Assembly (NCBI GenBank): GCA_023145975.1
Contig: JAGLCZ010000514.1
Span: 1 to 12,091, forward strand
Direction of reading: 5' to 3'
DNA from: Candidatus Hydrogenedentota bacterium
GTDB lineage: Bacteria > Hydrogenedentota > Hydrogenedentia > Hydrogenedentales > CAITNO01
Length of the DNA stretch: 12,091 nt
This document shows, piece by piece, positions 1-7,451 of this stretch. Positions within the stretch are counted from its first letter, which is position 1; each line of letters begins with the position of its first letter. The notes under the pieces were generated by a model. It made no database searches and was not told the DNA's origin. It was given only the letters and a program-made list of their open reading frames with translations. The translations under genes and the position numbers were made by a program.

Positions 1-753
1 ACAGTTTTTTCAATGATTGGGATGGGTGGGGGAATTCTGTACTTACCGGTTCTTCTCTTCGCAGGATTTTCATTCAAAGACGCTCCGGCTATCAGCCTGA
101 TATTGATCGTGGCGACCTCTACGGCTGCGTTATTTACTTTCTGGCGTAATCGCAAAATCGACTGGAAACTGGCCCTTGTCATCGATCCCGCGACTGATGT
201 GATGGCCTTTGTCGGCGGTTACTTCAGCGCATTGATTTCGGAATCTATATTAAGGGGGATTTTGGCAGGTGTACTCATGATTGCCGGAACACTGATGCTG
301 AAAGATAAGTTGCGCCGGGACACGAGTAAGATACCGGGTGGCGGCGGGTGGTGGCTATGGAACCGTAGTTTTAACGGTGTCAATTATACGGTGAATCTGC
401 CGCTGGTGCTGACGGCCGCGGTTTTCATAGGAATCCTGTCCGGGATGCTGGGAGTTACCGGGGGAATGATCAAGCTTCCGATCATGGTGCTTTTGTGTGG
501 AGTACCGATGGATATTGCTATTGCCACTTCTACGATTATGGTTGCTGCCACTGCTTTGTCTGGTCTTGCCGGGCATGCAGTTAACGGTCAGGTGGATTGG
601 CGTACGGGCCTTGTTTTAGCCATTGTGGCTGTCATGGGAGGGCTTATTGGCAGCAAAATATCGATATCTATGAACAAGGTGCGTTTGAAGAAAATTTTTG
701 GCCTGATTGTATGGCTGTTAGCCATTCACATCGTCATTCAACTATTCACATGA
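1..753 (+). CDS. TauE/SafE family (DUF81) membrane permease, 5'-truncated by the window
   Basis: The reading frame is open from the first base. The residues before the first in-window ATG (position 13) fit the family, so the true start lies outside and probably only the first part of TM1 is missing. The protein shows the two homologous halves of TauE/SafE permeases. Each half opens with a glycine-rich motif followed by a proline: GMGGGILYLPVL near the N-terminus and GMLGVTGGMIKLPIM around residues 145-158. Each is followed by an A-[IL]-A-T-S-type helix and a basic turn ending in a DW dipeptide (KIDWK, QVDWR). Family members are inner-membrane proteins of about 250 residues that move sulfur-containing or other organic anions such as sulfite, sulfoacetate and thiosulfate; the substrate here is unknown. 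It is convergent with the minus-strand block, so it is a neighbour rather than an operon member, although its family fits a sulfur-handling locus. Confidence 0.9.
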   Translation, partial: TVFSMIGMGGGILYLPVLLFAGFSFKDAPAISLILIVATSTAALFTFWRNRKIDWKLALVIDPATDVMAFVGGYFSALISESILRGILAGVLMIAGTLMLKDKLRRDTSKIPGGGGWWLWNRSFNGVNYTVNLPLVLTAAVFIGILSGMLGVTGGMIKLPIMVLLCGVPMDIAIATSTIMVAATALSGLAGHAVNGQVDWRTGLVLAIVAVMGGLIGSKISISMNKVRLKKIFGLIVWLLAIHIVIQLFT

Positions 754-956
754 AGAAAGCATCTTAAAGTGCCGCCTGCTGTTCCACAGCATACCCGAGT
801 ATTCTGTATGTCAAAGCAGGTCCACAGACAACTGCACACAAATTCTATCCACCGGAAAAAACTATGATTCCAACCGGCGAAATGCGCCAATTGCGCATGA
901 AGCAGAATCACCACATGGCTCCATGCCGTAAAACTCTGACGTTGTTTAATTTTTTG
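754..956. other. Convergent intergenic gap, no gene seen
   Basis: This gap separates the stop codons of the TauE-type gene (+) and the SBF-CBS transporter gene (-). It contains short inverted repeats: GCTGT-TCC-ACAGC at 778-790, nested inside CCTGCT/AGCAGG arms at 775-780 and 815-820, and ATGCGC-CAATT-GCGCAT at 882-898. None is followed by a clear T-tract in either direction, so I cannot call a definite terminator. No coding potential or RNA gene is recognisable. Confidence 0.5.
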
Positions 957-2306
957 TTACAGGCCTTGTTCTGCCACATGCCGGAGGATTTCTTCCTGGG
1001 TTAGAATATGGGACACTTCATTTTTTTCATTGGTAACCAGGGCTTTGTATTCGTGATTTCTTTTCATATTTGCCAGCGCAGTTTTCAGCGAGGTCTGTGG
1101 TGTACTTGTCAGCACGGGTTCCATTGTAAGTTCTGACAGTGCGGCGTCGAAGGGGACTTCATCTGCCAGGGCATCAATAAGGGTATTGCTGGAAATCATA
1201 CCGACAGGCTTGTCCTCGGCATTCAAAATTGCCACGCAGTGAATGTGCTCCTCAGCCAACAGATTAATGGCTTGTTTCAGCGTATCAGAAGAATACAATG
1301 CGAAAATACCTTCGAGCATAATATCGCCCACAGTTGTTTCCTGGGCTTTCCCGAAGATAATATCCGTGAATTTTACATACCATGCGGCGGATTGAACCTG
1401 GATGATATAGGCGAGGGCAATGATAAGCGCGATTTCTGAACCTTCTTTCCCGAATGCACTCATGGCAATTGCCAATGCAATGGATAAGTTTCGCATCACA
1501 GATCCATACACCAGTGCTATAGCATCTTTGCGGGAAAAGAAAAGACGTCCGATCAGAGTACTTATTGTGAAATTGATGGCATACAGTATGCCAACGGGTA
1601 TCAGTAATCTTCCCAGCAGTGCCGGGTCTGAAGCGATGGCAGGTGCTTTAAGTGCCATTGCGACAAAGACAATACCCAAAACCCCAAGGGTGGAAAAAGG
1701 TGGGAATAAAGATTTCAGGTCTTTCTGATAATGTGCTTGTCCGTAGCGGGATATAAGGAATCGTTGTGTTGCATTACCCAGTATAAGCGGTAGTAAAACG
1801 ACGACGACTATCTGTTGAAATATCTTCGCCATGGGAATGTCCAGCTCGGTTCCCATGAGCACTTTAATGTAGATGGGGGTCAGCGCCGATCCAATCAGCA
1901 ACCCGAAAACAGTCATCTTAACAGCAGCGGGCATATTTCCCCGTGCCATTCCTGTCCAGGAAATTGTCATTCCCGAGGTTGGAAGCAAACTGGCGAGCAA
2001 TAGTCCCAGAGCGATATAGGGAGAATCGGGAAAAGCAATTTTACCTATTGTATAGGCAATAAACGGAATGACAGTGAAGTTCAGAATTTGGGTAACAATC
2101 TGTACTTTTGTGTCGCCCCCTTCAAATATTTTCCGTACTTGCAGGTTTACCATCATGGGATAAACCATCAGGAAAGTCAGCGGGATAATAAGACGTTTTA
2201 GAAAGGAAACGTCCATTATTGTGCTGCCGAATAAAAAACCTGCCAACATCACCACAGGGATCGCCCAGACGAGATTTTTTTGAATGGTTGAGAGTATTTT
2301 CTTCAT
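957..2306 (-). CDS. ACR3/bile acid:sodium symporter (SBF)-like transporter fused to two C-terminal CBS domains
   Basis: A 449-residue protein. Residues 1-318 form a BART-superfamily membrane domain of about 10 hydrophobic helices. Residues 324-449 form a CBS pair (about 326-383 and 390-446), a cytoplasmic module that usually senses adenine nucleotides. The closest named relatives are ACR3-type arsenite exporters and SBF transporters: note LLPTSGMTISWTGMARGN at about 107-124 and RNLSIALAIA at 272-281. The membrane part has no cysteine at all; the only Cys is C357 in CBS1. Ser/Thr replaces the ACR3 TM4 cysteine, and Ser (S275) appears to replace the TM9 glutamate. Arsenite export is therefore doubtful and the substrate is unknown. 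The ATG at 2306 is chosen because AGGAG lies 7 nt upstream; a longer in-frame reading to 2372 would start inside the terminator stem. It lies downstream of the reductase-rhodanese gene, separated by a terminator, so it is probably reached by read-through. Confidence 0.85.
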   Translation of the reverse strand: MKKILSTIQKNLVWAIPVVMLAGFLFGSTIMDVSFLKRLIIPLTFLMVYPMMVNLQVRKIFEGGDTKVQIVTQILNFTVIPFIAYTIGKIAFPDSPYIALGLLLASLLPTSGMTISWTGMARGNMPAAVKMTVFGLLIGSALTPIYIKVLMGTELDIPMAKIFQQIVVVVLLPLILGNATQRFLISRYGQAHYQKDLKSLFPPFSTLGVLGIVFVAMALKAPAIASDPALLGRLLIPVGILYAINFTISTLIGRLFFSRKDAIALVYGSVMRNLSIALAIAMSAFGKEGSEIALIIALAYIIQVQSAAWYVKFTDIIFGKAQETTVGDIMLEGIFALYSSDTLKQAINLLAEEHIHCVAILNAEDKPVGMISSNTLIDALADEVPFDAALSELTMEPVLTSTPQTSLKTALANMKRNHEYKALVTNEKNEVSHILTQEEILRHVAEQGL

Positions 2307-2313
2307 GAGATCA

Positions 2314-2318
2314 CTCCT
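2314..2318 (-). promoter_or_regulatory. Ribosome binding site deciding the SBF-CBS start
   Basis: The minus strand reads AGGAG, then 7 nt, then ATG at 2306. This site sets the start codon and rules out the longer in-frame reading from 2372. Confidence 0.8.
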
Positions 2319-2332
2319 GTCTAGTAGTGTTG

Positions 2333-2394
2333 AAAAAAAAAGACCCCGGATTCTTAGGCTGCAGAACACCACTTGCAGCTTAGGAGTTCCGGGG
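2333..2394 (-). terminator. Rho-independent-type terminator or attenuator between the reductase-rhodanese and SBF-CBS genes
   Basis: On the minus strand the stem has an outer perfect 7-bp helix, CCCCGGA (2394-2388) with TCCGGGG (2350-2344), and an inner perfect 6-bp helix, GCTGCA (2379-2374) with TGCAGC (2363-2358). An internal loop separates the two and a 10-nt loop caps the structure. It is followed by TC and nine T residues (2341-2333). It starts about 20 nt after the reductase stop codon. Only about 26 nt separate the T-tract from the next ATG, leaving almost no room for another promoter. It therefore probably lowers, rather than abolishes, expression of the transporter gene. Confidence 0.85.
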
Positions 2395-2413
2395 CATTAT
2401 TTAGGAGAGTAGA

Positions 2414-4102
2414 TTATTTTTCTCTGCCGAAAGGCCAGGCGGCAATACCCCCCTCAAGAACCTTGACATTTTTCCAGCCGTTGGCTTCGAGCAGTCCTGC
2501 TGCTTCATAGCCGCGCAAGGATATCTTGCAGAAGCATACGACTTCTTTGTCCTTGGGAATCTCAGAGAGTCTTTTGCGCAGAGCACCTAGCGGAATCAGT
2601 GTTTCACCGATTCCCATGCGCATTTCTTCGAATTCATCCGGTCCACGCGCATCGAGTAGGAACAGGTCTTCCCCATCATCCAGTTTCTTTTTCAATTCGA
2701 TGCAAGAAATCCCGTTCATCCGACCGAGCATCTTATTTTGGAGGATGTGTGCCGTTGTGATAACGGGGTCGATGGCAGGGGAGAAGGGCGGTGCATACGG
2801 GAGATCCAAATTAAGTATATCGTCAACGGTGAAACCCGCCTGAATGGCGGTAGCAGCGATGGCAATACGTTTACTGGCATCACCGGGTCCTACACATTGG
2901 ACACCCAGTACGCGTCCTGTTTTATTGTCCGCGACCATTTTTACGATAATCGGTTTCGCACCCATGAAGCCGGGCTTATCCTGTCCAGCCCAGGTAACGC
3001 TTGTAATATCTTTACCCACGCTGTTCAGCGCAATTCGTTCCGAGAATCCTGTTGCTCCAGCTACATAATCAAAAATTTTGCAGACGCCGGTTTGTACGGT
3101 TCCGGGGAATTTGGCTGATCCTTCGTTAATTACATTTTGTCCTACTACACGCCCTTCTAAATTCGCCAAATCACCAAAAGGCGCTAAAACACGGTCGCCG
3201 GAAATAAGATGTTTTACTTCAACGCAATCCCCTGCCGCATAGATATCCGGATCGGAGGTCTGCATGTATTCGTTTACTGTGATTCCTCCGCGTTCCCCGG
3301 TCTTAATACCTGCATCACTGGCAATTTTGGAATTGGGGCGAACACCCACAGCGACCACTGCTAATTCGCAGGCAAGCTCGGTACCGTTTTTCAGTTTTAC
3401 GCCTGTCAATACGCCGTCTTTTCCGAGAAATTCTACCACTTCATTACCTGTAATAATATTGGCACGTGTTTTCAGGTAGTTCTCAATAATCTTTGCCATT
3501 TCCCAATCCAGGAACATCATTATTTGCGGGAGCATCTCAATAACTGTAATGTCAATGCCTGCCAGGGCCAGGGCTTCACAGGTTTCGATGCCGATTAATC
3601 CGCCGCCGACTACGATTGCTTTTTTTATTTTCTTTTCATCACGAACTTTACGGAGATAGTCTGCATCTTTGAGGGACTGCAGGGTTGTTATGCCTTTCAA
3701 GTCCGTACCGGGGACTGGCGGGATGAAGGGGCTTGCTCCCGTGGCAATGACCAGTTTATCGTATTCCTGCTCAAAAGTCTCGCCGCTGTTTACTTTACGG
3801 CATACTACTTTCTTATTTTCCCGATCAATCTCAATTGCTTCCGTTTCTCCTACTGCGTTGATGCCTTTGGCATTCATAAAAAACTTAGAGTCGCGAATGA
3901 CTCCAGTAGGCGTTTCAATCAGTTGGTTTCGGTTATCAAAGGTACCGCCAACATAATAGGGATACCCGCAAGAAGCCATGGAGAATTCAGCTTCCCGTTG
4001 TATGATTGTGATTTCAGCATTCTGATCCATCCGGCGGGCTTTGGCTGCGGCTTTCGGTCCAGCAGCGGATCCACCGATAACTACGATACGTTTGTTGGTC
4101 AT
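2414..4102 (-). CDS. FAD-dependent CoA-disulfide/persulfide reductase with C-terminal rhodanese domain (CoADR-RHD/Npsr type)
   Basis: A 562-residue two-part protein, the usual size for CoADR-rhodanese fusions. Part one is a pyridine nucleotide-disulfide oxidoreductase: an N-terminal FAD-binding GGSAAG (10-15), the single redox cysteine C45 in the family motif SCGYPYYVGG (44-53), an NAD(P)H-binding GGGLIG (166-171), a second FAD motif IYAAGDC (287-293), and a dimerisation domain with LPYAPPFSP (434-442). Part two (about 465-562) is a rhodanese domain with LLDARGPDEF and the active-site loop CKISLR (525-530; C525). Known relatives reduce CoA disulfide, CoA persulfide or polysulfide with NAD(P)H, and the rhodanese hands on the sulfane sulfur. 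The predicted location is the cytoplasm. The start at 4102 has AGGA 7 nt upstream. A predicted sigma-54 promoter lies about 110 bp upstream and a terminator follows directly. The exact substrate (CoASSH, polysulfide or a drug-derived disulfide) is not determinable. Confidence 0.92.
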   Translation of the reverse strand: MTNKRIVVIGGSAAGPKAAAKARRMDQNAEITIIQREAEFSMASCGYPYYVGGTFDNRNQLIETPTGVIRDSKFFMNAKGINAVGETEAIEIDRENKKVVCRKVNSGETFEQEYDKLVIATGASPFIPPVPGTDLKGITTLQSLKDADYLRKVRDEKKIKKAIVVGGGLIGIETCEALALAGIDITVIEMLPQIMMFLDWEMAKIIENYLKTRANIITGNEVVEFLGKDGVLTGVKLKNGTELACELAVVAVGVRPNSKIASDAGIKTGERGGITVNEYMQTSDPDIYAAGDCVEVKHLISGDRVLAPFGDLANLEGRVVGQNVINEGSAKFPGTVQTGVCKIFDYVAGATGFSERIALNSVGKDITSVTWAGQDKPGFMGAKPIIVKMVADNKTGRVLGVQCVGPGDASKRIAIAATAIQAGFTVDDILNLDLPYAPPFSPAIDPVITTAHILQNKMLGRMNGISCIELKKKLDDGEDLFLLDARGPDEFEEMRMGIGETLIPLGALRKRLSEIPKDKEVVCFCKISLRGYEAAGLLEANGWKNVKVLEGGIAAWPFGREK

Positions 4103-4183
4103 GTCTCATCCTTTTATCATTTTTTGTTTTTTCGCACGGTAACTTTTAGCACCGTCATCTACAAAAGCATCTTTCAATGCTAT

Positions 4184-4191
4184 GTTGCAAC
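4184..4191. repeat. GTTGCAAC palindrome in the reductase leader
   Basis: A perfect 8-bp palindrome made of two overlapping GTTGC half-sites, the same word that makes up the upstream array. It lies about 15-20 nt downstream of the predicted sigma-54 transcription start. It could be an additional regulator contact or coincidence. Confidence 0.35.
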
Positions 4192-4213
4192 AGCCCTACT
4201 TCTTTTACATTCA

Positions 4214-4231
4214 TAGCATTTTTCATGCCAA
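4214..4231 (-). promoter_or_regulatory. Predicted sigma-54 (-24/-12) promoter of the reductase-rhodanese unit
   Basis: The minus strand reads TTGGCATGAAAAATGCTA. It has the invariant GG (4229-4228) and GC (4217-4216) separated by exactly 10 nt, and closely matches YTGGCACG-N4-TTGCW. Transcription would start near 4205, giving a leader of about 100 nt. The GTTGC array at 4295-4340 lies 78 bp and more upstream, as expected for an activator-dependent promoter. The call rests on pattern match plus architecture shared with the promoter at 10581-10598. Confidence 0.78.
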
Positions 4232-4294
4232 TTATAACCGAAACATAAGATACTCTTATTAAAAGAGATTAGTTTTTAAAGAGGTGTTTTTATG

Positions 4295-4340
4295 GTTGCA
4301 ATAGCGTTGCAATAGCATTGCTGTGTTGCATTGCCGTTGC
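4295..4340. promoter_or_regulatory. GTTGC half-site array (predicted activator binding region) upstream of the reductase promoter
   Basis: GTTGC occurs on the + strand at 4295, 4306, 4325 and 4336, each followed by A, with a variant ATTGC at 4317. The 11-bp unit GTTGCAATAGC is perfectly repeated in tandem (4295-4305 and 4306-4316), so the sites fall on one face of the helix. The stretch also contains the inverted repeats GCAAT-AGC-ATTGC (4309-4321) and, just beyond it, TGCACGTGCA (4338-4347). The array lies between the RND stop codon and the sigma-54 promoter, in the position of an enhancer. It matches the array at 10664-10698 in half-site order and spacing. Confidence 0.7.
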
Positions 4341-4382
4341 ACGTGCAGTGTTGAGGGCAACCCGGATATTTTGACGGGGTGT

Positions 4383-7300
4383 TCATACACGTGTCCGTGC
4401 CAAGCCGTAGGCTGCCGGCAGAAACAACAAGGTGAGCAACAGTGAATACAGCAATCCGCCTATTACAGCAATTGCCATGGTTACGAGCATATCGCCTCCT
4501 TCGCCGAGGTTCATTGCCAACGGCGTTAGTCCTAGTATGGTGGTAAGCTGGGTCATTAGAATTGGACGGACCCGAATGGGTGCCGCTTTGCGGATGGCTT
4601 CTATAGGCGTCATGCCGGATTGTCGATATTCTTCTGCCAGGGCCAGTAGCACTACACCCTGGGATGTGATGCCTCCCATCATTACGAGCACCCCGATTTG
4701 CACGGTTATGCCGACGGGTTCTCCTACAATGTACAGCGCAAGCAAAGCGCCGGTTAGTGTCAACGGTACATTTATCATGATCAAAAAGGGCAGCACAAAG
4801 GATTCGAACTGGATAGCCAGGATTACGTAGGCGAATAGTATTGCAAAGCCGAGTATCAAACCCATTACACGACGGCTTTCCGCCATAAAGCGGGCTTCAC
4901 TGCCCATTGATATTTCAACTCCTGAGGGCGGTTCCAGATCAAACGCTACTTTTTCAGCGCGTGCAAGGGCTTCACCTACACTGATTCCGGCGGGGTCGGC
5001 ACGTACAATCACGCGCATGATTTGGTCTTCGCGGGAAATTTCTACAGGTCCGACCGAGCGGCGTACTTCTGCAATATCACGCAGATAGATGGGGGCTCCA
5101 TTGCGTGTATCTATTATGAGGTTTTCCAGATCGGTTTTGCTGGCAAGTGTAATTTCCTGTACCATGACCCGGATAGGATAGTACTCTGTACCTTCGCGAT
5201 ATTGCGTTCCCACCAGACCCTGAACCAGGGTTCGCAGAGTGGTTGCCACTTGGTTAACGGAAATTCCCTGAGCGGATGCACGTGCACGGTCTACGTATAC
5301 ACGATACTCCGGTTTGCTCATATCCATTGATATGTTGACTCCTGAAAGCCCCGGTGTCTGTGCCAGTTCTTCCGCTAGTTGTTCTGAGAATTCGTAAAGG
5401 AGTACAGCATCGCTTCCTTTTACATTGACTTCTACGTCCTGTTCTCCTACTTTGCGCAAACCTTTTATGGGTCTTGATTTCACGGGTATCTTTGCGCCGG
5501 GTTCATCCGATTGTATCTTGGCCAGCCAGGGTCTAATTTTATTTATAAATGCTCCTGTACTGATGTTGCGTTTACTGCGGGGAACAAGCTGAATATACAG
5601 ATTCCCTTCATTACCGACTTCAAGTGTATAGAGACCAAAGACACGACCGCCTGCAAGTTGGAATATACTTTCGATTTCGGGCAGTCCCTGAATTTGATCT
5701 TCAACCCGAGTCAAAATACGTTCTACTTCTCCCACCGAGGTTCCACTGGGCATCTTGAGTTTGACCATTACACGCCCATCATCCAGTTTAGGCAAAAATT
5801 GTGTACCTGCCTGAGATGCCAGCCAGATACCTACGGCAAATGCTATAAATGCAGTTGCGATCACCGCCCATTTCATACGCAGACATATTCCAAGCACACG
5901 TTCGTAGATCCGGATACCTCCCCCAATAATTTTATCGAAGATCCGGGCAATAAGAGAGGGCTTTCCCTTACCTTCACTACGCAGCAGCCTGTCGGTTAAT
6001 AACGGGGTGAGGGTTACTGCTACCAACAGCGAGATAACAACGACTCCGCCTACTACGAGCACCAGTTCTTTGAAGAGTATGGCCGCCATGCCGGGTACAA
6101 ATACGAAGGGTAAAAAGATAGCAAGAAAGGTTAGCGTGGCAGTTACAATTGCAGAACCTACTTCTTTTACGCCCTGTTGGGCATAGTTGTCTACGCCCTC
6201 GGCTTTCAATCGTGTGATATTTTCCAGCACAACAATTGAGTTATCCAAAATAACTCCTAGAGCAACTACGAGCCCTCCAAGGGAGAATACGTTGATGGAG
6301 AAATCAGCTGCTTTCATCAATGCAAAATTGGCCAACAGGGTGATTGGTAATGCTACAACCATCACGACTACCTGCCGCCATCGTCCTAAAAACAGGTAGA
6401 CAACCATAATGACAAGGAGACCTGCTATGATTGCTGAATTTTCTACACTGCGTATAGCACCCATTACATAGGTGCTCTCATCCTCCACGTACCCGAATTC
6501 AATATCATCGGGCATATCACCGCGTTCACGCAGTTCATTGAGTCGTGCTTTGACTCCATCTGCAACCGCAACTGCATTTGCTGCATACTGCTTGAGTACT
6601 TTGAATTCGACACAGGGTTTACCGTTGAAATGGGTAATGATTCGCATTTCTTCATGGGAGTCTTCCACACGGGCAATATCCCTGATATAGATTTCTTCAC
6701 CGCCTGGACCTGTAGCCACGACGATATCCTCGATTTCTTCGAGGTTCTCGAACTCTCCCATGGTACGTGCAATAATTTCCCGGGATTCAATAGTTACGCG
6801 TCCTGCAAAGGTTTCCTGGTTTCCATCATAAAGGGCTTTGGCAATTTGAGCAGGAGAGATGTTGTATGCCTGAAGGCGATCAGGATCAAGGTGGACCCGG
6901 ATTTCCCGTTCCATTCCCCCTACAAGTTCAGCTCCGGCAGTACCGGAGACTGTGGCTAATCGATCAATGAGCCATATATCAGCCCATTCACGCAGCCAGA
7001 CGAGGTCGTGCTTGTCCGAGGTAAGCATGATCTCGAGTACGGGAAGCTGCGACGGGTCGGCTTTAATAATAACCGGAGGATCCATGTCGCGGGGTAATCG
7101 CTTGGTAACCCTTCCCATGGCAGCCACCACATCCTGGAAGGCAACTTCCACATCTACTTCGTAAAGGAAATTTACGAGCAGCGTATACATGCCCTCAATG
7201 CTGGACGATTCGATGTAGTCCAGACCGTCGACTGTGGCGATTACTTCCTCCAGAGGATCAGCAATATTTGTTTCGATATCGTCTGCTGTTGCCCCGCGCC

Positions 7301-7451
7301 ACCAGATATGGACTTTCACCATCGGGTACGAGATATCCGGCAAGTAATTTACATCGAGTTGTGTCAGGCTGAATAGACCGGTGGCAATGGTTGCGACAAC
7401 CAGTACGGTAACCGCTACAGGACGTCTTAATGCGGCATTGGTAATTTTCAT
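4383..7451 (-). CDS. RND efflux permease, AcrB/HAE1-type inner-membrane pump
   Basis: A full-length 1022-residue RND transporter: TM1 at about 10-30, a large periplasmic porter/docking loop to about 335, TM2-6 with VVALGVILDNSIVVLENI (395-412), TM7 near 525-550, a second periplasmic loop, and TM8-12 from about 865 to 1015. It is the proton-driven subunit that captures substrates from periplasm and membrane. The TM4 relay has D403 followed by N404 instead of the AcrB Asp pair, a variant common in HAE1 relatives. In TM10 the AcrB Lys-Asn positions read S930-Q931 (GITSQGVVLL). HME metal-pump hallmarks are not evident, so organic or amphiphilic substrates are favoured over metals; specificity is not readable. 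The ATG overlaps the adaptor stop as ATGA, implying translational coupling, and AAAGGA precedes it. No clear terminator follows the stop, so read-through into the reductase unit is possible. Confidence 0.95.
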   Translation of the reverse strand: MKITNAALRRPVAVTVLVVATIATGLFSLTQLDVNYLPDISYPMVKVHIWWRGATADDIETNIADPLEEVIATVDGLDYIESSSIEGMYTLLVNFLYEVDVEVAFQDVVAAMGRVTKRLPRDMDPPVIIKADPSQLPVLEIMLTSDKHDLVWLREWADIWLIDRLATVSGTAGAELVGGMEREIRVHLDPDRLQAYNISPAQIAKALYDGNQETFAGRVTIESREIIARTMGEFENLEEIEDIVVATGPGGEEIYIRDIARVEDSHEEMRIITHFNGKPCVEFKVLKQYAANAVAVADGVKARLNELRERGDMPDDIEFGYVEDESTYVMGAIRSVENSAIIAGLLVIMVVYLFLGRWRQVVVMVVALPITLLANFALMKAADFSINVFSLGGLVVALGVILDNSIVVLENITRLKAEGVDNYAQQGVKEVGSAIVTATLTFLAIFLPFVFVPGMAAILFKELVLVVGGVVVISLLVAVTLTPLLTDRLLRSEGKGKPSLIARIFDKIIGGGIRIYERVLGICLRMKWAVIATAFIAFAVGIWLASQAGTQFLPKLDDGRVMVKLKMPSGTSVGEVERILTRVEDQIQGLPEIESIFQLAGGRVFGLYTLEVGNEGNLYIQLVPRSKRNISTGAFINKIRPWLAKIQSDEPGAKIPVKSRPIKGLRKVGEQDVEVNVKGSDAVLLYEFSEQLAEELAQTPGLSGVNISMDMSKPEYRVYVDRARASAQGISVNQVATTLRTLVQGLVGTQYREGTEYYPIRVMVQEITLASKTDLENLIIDTRNGAPIYLRDIAEVRRSVGPVEISREDQIMRVIVRADPAGISVGEALARAEKVAFDLEPPSGVEISMGSEARFMAESRRVMGLILGFAILFAYVILAIQFESFVLPFLIMINVPLTLTGALLALYIVGEPVGITVQIGVLVMMGGITSQGVVLLALAEEYRQSGMTPIEAIRKAAPIRVRPILMTQLTTILGLTPLAMNLGEGGDMLVTMAIAVIGGLLYSLLLTLLFLPAAYGLARTRV

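Noticed and set aside
775..820. Nested hairpins after the TauE-type gene, considered as a terminator or tRNA-like element
   Set aside because: No T-tract follows and the arms do not form a tRNA cloverleaf; the pairing is modest.
882..898. ATGCGC-CAATT-GCGCAT hairpin, considered as a bidirectional terminator
   Set aside because: The stem is only 6 bp and there is no adjacent T-run on either strand.
2307..2372. N-terminal extension of the SBF-CBS reading frame
   Set aside because: It runs back through the T-tract and terminator stem, has no hydrophobic or family similarity, and the ATG at 2306 has a good AGGAG site.
957..4102. Arsenic-resistance operon interpretation
   Set aside because: No ArsR, ArsC or ArsA-like gene is present, and the ACR3-like protein lacks the cysteine and glutamate needed for arsenite export.
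4295..4346. Tandem repeats considered as a small CRISPR-like or minisatellite array
   Set aside because: The units are only 11 bp with no unique spacers, and the location and matched geometry with another promoter fit activator sites.
5511..5999. 162-codon open frame on the + strand inside the RND gene, with other opposite-strand frames of 60-130 codons
   Set aside because: These are antisense shadows of well-supported genes, with cysteine-rich, low-complexity translations, no family motifs and no convincing RBS.
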